NCBI GenBank assembly: GCA_900556285.1
Contig: USOF01000060.1
Span: 1-6,771 of the forward strand
Source: an uncultured Collinsella sp.
Lineage (GTDB): Bacteria; Actinomycetota; Coriobacteriia; Coriobacteriales; Coriobacteriaceae
DNA: 6,771 nt
Direction of reading: 5' to 3'
Position numbers and translations under genes: made by a program. A model generated the notes under the pieces. It worked only from the letters and a program-made list of their open reading frames with translations, was not told the DNA's origin and did not search any database. The first letter of the stretch is position 1; every line of letters begins with the position of its first letter. Below, piece after piece: positions 4,691-6,771 of this stretch.

Positions 4691-6688
4691 CTACATCAGG
4701 CGCAGGCTGACGTCCTTGAGCTGGGCGCCGGAAACGGCACTCGGAGCACCCGACATAAGGTCGGAGCCGCTGGCCGTCTTGGGGAACGCCATGACGTCGC
4801 GGATGGAGTCGGAACCGGTGAGCAGCATGCACACGCGGTCCAGGCCCAGAGCAAAACCACCCATCGGGGGTGCACCAAACTTGAGCGCCTCCATGAGGAA
4901 GCCGAACTGCGACTCGGCTCGCTCCTCGGTGAAGCCCAGGAGCCTGAGCATAGACATCTGCATCTCGGCGTTGTGGATACGCATACCGCCGCCGCCGGCC
5001 TCAAAGCCGTCCATGACAAAGTCGTAGGTGCAAGAGCCCGCGGCCAGCGGGTTCGCCTTGATGGCCTCGAGGTCATCCGTATCAGGCAGGGTGAAGGGCT
5101 GATGCTCGGCGGCGTACGCCTTGCGGTCCTCGTCCCAATGGAACAGTGGGAAGTTGACCACCCACAAAAAGTCGTGGCCCTCGCGGGGAACATCCAGGGC
5201 GTCGGCCATGTGGCAGCGCATGCCGCCCAGGATCTCGTCGGCGCCAAGGCGATCGGCGACGGCGAACATGACCAGGTCGCCGGGCTGAGCGTCCATCTCG
5301 GCGCGCAGGGCGGCCATCTCCTCGTCCGTAAAGAACTTCACGATGGGGCTGTTGATGGAGCCGTCCTCGCGGAAGGCGATCCAGGCCAGGCCCTTGGCGC
5401 CAAACGTGGAGGCCACGCCGGCGAGCTTATCGATCTTGGCACGTGCCCAGGCGCCGGCGCCCTTGGCGTTGATGGCCTTGACGACAGAGCCCTCCTCGTT
5501 CGCGGCAGTCGCAAAGACCTTGAACTTGGAGTTGGCAAAGATGTCGGTCAGGTCGACCAGGTGCATACCATAGCGGGTATCGGGCTTGTCGGAGCCATAG
5601 GTGTCCATGGCCTCCCAGTAGTCCATGCGACGCAGCGGCGTGGGCATCTCGACACCCATGCGGCCGAAAGCATCGGCAAGAACCTCTTCGAGCGCGCTCA
5701 TGACATCGTTCTGGTCCACGAAAGACATCTCGATATCGACCTGGGTGAACTCTGGCTGACGGTCGGCACGCAGGTCCTCGTCGCGGAAGCACTTGGCAAC
5801 CTGGTAGTAGCGCTCGACGCCACCGACCATGAGCAGCTGCTTCAGAAGCTGCGGGGACTGCGGCAGAGCGTAGAAGTTGCCCGGCTGGATGCGGCTGGGG
5901 ACGATGAAGTCGCGGGCGCCCTCGGGCGTGGACTTGAACAGGGAGGGCGTCTCGACCTCCATGAACTCACGGTTGTGCAGCGCCTCGCGAATGGCAAAGG
6001 TAAAGTCGGAGCGCAGCTTGAGGTTTGCCATCATCTCGGGACGACGGAGGTCCAGATAGCGATAGCGCAGACGGGTGTCCTCGCTGGTCTCGATGCCGTC
6101 CTCGATCTGGAACGGCGGGGTCTTGGAGCGGTTGAGCACCTGCGCGTGGTCGACGAGGACCTCGATCTCGCCGGTGGCGAGCTTGTCGGGCACGCCGGTC
6201 ATGCCGAAGATCGAGGTGCCGTCGGGACAGGCGTGGCAATGGGGCGGCATGAGTATCGATGCGCCGCGGCGCGCCGCGTTCATGCTCTGGCAGTAGCGCA
6301 GCTTCTCGGTGGGCATGGGAACATCGGGCAGTGGCTCGTCGATGTCGATGAGCCCGACGGCCACCGGATGCCAGCGCAGGTCGAGCGCTTCCATGATGGC
6401 CTTCTCCGCCTCGGCGTAATGCTGCTGCTCCTCGGCGGAAATGGGCTCGGCGCGCTCCTCGCCGGCATACGGATCGAAGGCTGCGGCGCCGGGCAGCGAC
6501 TTGATCACGATGGCGCGTTGCGGGCATTGCCCCGAGCAGGTCGTGCAGCCGACGCACGCCTCCATATCGACAGCCCTCGGCATGCCGTTATCGTCCACCT
6601 CGAGGCAGTACTGCGGGCAAAACGCCACGCATAGGCCGCAGGCAACGCAGCGATCCGCATCGTGTATGAACTCGTAGTCAGCGCTCAT
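4691..6688 (-). CDS. aspS: Aspartyl-tRNA synthetase with ferredoxin/DUF169 N-terminus (chimeric ORF)
   Basis: This is a 665-residue ORF of two unrelated parts. Residues about 173-665 are a bacterial-type AspRS, which charges tRNA-Asp with aspartate. It has motif 1 (EVETPSLFKSTPEGARDF, 244-261), motif 2 (FRDEDLRADRQPEFTQVD, 301-318), the bacterial GAD insertion (roughly 345-480) and motif 3 (GGFALGLDRV, 610-619), and it ends normally. The N-terminal OB-fold that reads the anticodon (about 100 residues in a normal protein of about 590) is missing. In its place residues 1-60 are a 2[4Fe-4S] ferredoxin (Cys 14, 17, 20, 24 and 45, 48, 51, 55), and about 90-172 resemble DUF169/COG2043 (HPVAVGL, RYCQSMNAARRG, HACPDG, DKLATGE). 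The ATG at 6688 has AAGGAG (6695-6700) 6 bases upstream. The join falls at LATGEIEV, which both families could supply, so an assembly chimera is likely. The catalytic identification is firm. Confidence 0.88.
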   Translation of the reverse strand: MSADYEFIHDADRCVACGLCVAFCPQYCLEVDDNGMPRAVDMEACVGCTTCSGQCPQRAIVIKSLPGAAAFDPYAGEERAEPISAEEQQHYAEAEKAIMEALDLRWHPVAVGLIDIDEPLPDVPMPTEKLRYCQSMNAARRGASILMPPHCHACPDGTSIFGMTGVPDKLATGEIEVLVDHAQVLNRSKTPPFQIEDGIETSEDTRLRYRYLDLRRPEMMANLKLRSDFTFAIREALHNREFMEVETPSLFKSTPEGARDFIVPSRIQPGNFYALPQSPQLLKQLLMVGGVERYYQVAKCFRDEDLRADRQPEFTQVDIEMSFVDQNDVMSALEEVLADAFGRMGVEMPTPLRRMDYWEAMDTYGSDKPDTRYGMHLVDLTDIFANSKFKVFATAANEEGSVVKAINAKGAGAWARAKIDKLAGVASTFGAKGLAWIAFREDGSINSPIVKFFTDEEMAALRAEMDAQPGDLVMFAVADRLGADEILGGMRCHMADALDVPREGHDFLWVVNFPLFHWDEDRKAYAAEHQPFTLPDTDDLEAIKANPLAAGSCTYDFVMDGFEAGGGGMRIHNAEMQMSMLRLLGFTEERAESQFGFLMEALKFGAPPMGGFALGLDRVCMLLTGSDSIRDVMAFPKTASGSDLMSGAPSAVSGAQLKDVSLRLM
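6160..6688 (-). other. Ferredoxin plus DUF169-type segment, probably the 5' part of another gene
   Basis: Residues 1 to about 172 of the chimeric ORF. Two CxxCxxCxxxCP motifs (14-25 and 45-56) would bind two [4Fe-4S] clusters and transfer electrons in the cytosol. A variable acidic linker (about 70-92) leads into a DUF169-like region with Cys133, Cys151 and Cys154. A ferredoxin attached to DUF169 suits a redox protein of anaerobes, but DUF169 has no established function. If the join is artificial, this is a truncated gene whose remaining DUF169 part lies elsewhere. It follows the 6707 gene end by 18 bases, so it belongs to that gene's operon. Confidence 0.6.
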
Positions 6689-6706
6689 GGACTGCTCCTT
6701 GTCGCA

Positions 6707-6771
6707 TTAGGCAGTGGGGCCGGTTCCCCACCTCTCGTAGATACGCTCACCGGCAGACTTCGTCATCTGGT
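6707..6771 (-). CDS. C-terminal end of an unrecognised gene, partial
   Basis: One frame is open from the window edge to a TAA at 6707-6709 and gives the tail QMTKSAGERIYERWGTGPTA. It stops 18 bases before the ATG at 6688, whose ribosome binding site lies in that gap, the spacing expected of cotranscribed genes. Twenty residues are too few to name a family. An in-frame ATG in the tail is not a likely start. The product probably works with the ferredoxin/DUF169 protein. Confidence 0.5.
   Translation of the reverse strand, partial: QMTKSAGERIYERWGTGPTA

Noticed and set aside
4973..6634. Plus-strand open frame of 553 codons
   Set aside because: It is the antisense shadow of the aspS ORF, has no domain match by eye and no convincing ribosome binding site.

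Overview
The window is GC-rich and every supported gene lies on the minus strand, so it reads from high to low coordinates. Protein style and content (a feoA-feoA-feoB iron locus, a FeoB-associated Cys-rich membrane peptide, a very short HPr, GGGGACnGTCCCC-type intergenic palindromes) suggest an anaerobic high-GC Gram-positive of the Coriobacteriia, Collinsella-like. That is an inference from sequence flavour; no taxonomic marker is present.

Layout in transcription order: the last codons of an unrecognised gene (6707-6771); a 665-codon ORF (4691-6688) joining a 2[4Fe-4S] ferredoxin plus DUF169-type segment to an aspartyl-tRNA synthetase that lacks its N-terminal anticodon-binding domain, closed by a strong terminator (4632-4667); a single-gene unit for an HPr-family phosphocarrier (4299-4547) with its own terminator (4202-4244); the ferrous iron uptake cluster of two FeoA proteins (3821-4063, 3559-3780) and FeoB (1108-3435), with palindromic elements upstream of the first feoA and of feoB, closed by a terminator (1046-1078); a 66-residue FeoB-associated Cys-rich membrane protein (702-902) followed by a hairpin (655-688); and the start of a LacI-family regulator (to 557) that runs off the left edge.

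The feo genes form the functional core. FeoB is the GTPase-coupled Fe(II) permease of the cytoplasmic membrane, the FeoA proteins are small SH3-like cytosolic partners, and the Cys-rich peptide is a known FeoB-associated family. Shared AT-rich motifs (AGTTAACCA, GCAGATAAA, AAGTTAG palindromes) upstream of these units suggest common, probably iron-responsive, control.

Both ends of the window carry ORFs that switch protein family in mid-frame at a short stretch both families could share: LacI to RecJ near 75-107, and ferredoxin/DUF169 to AspRS near 6160-6190. Two such joins at opposite ends suggest assembly chimeras more than new fusion proteins, and this should be settled before either is interpreted biologically. 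The most interesting feature that does not depend on the ends is the HPr, where the regulatory serine position (Ser46) is an aspartate, the residue used experimentally as a phosphoserine mimic.
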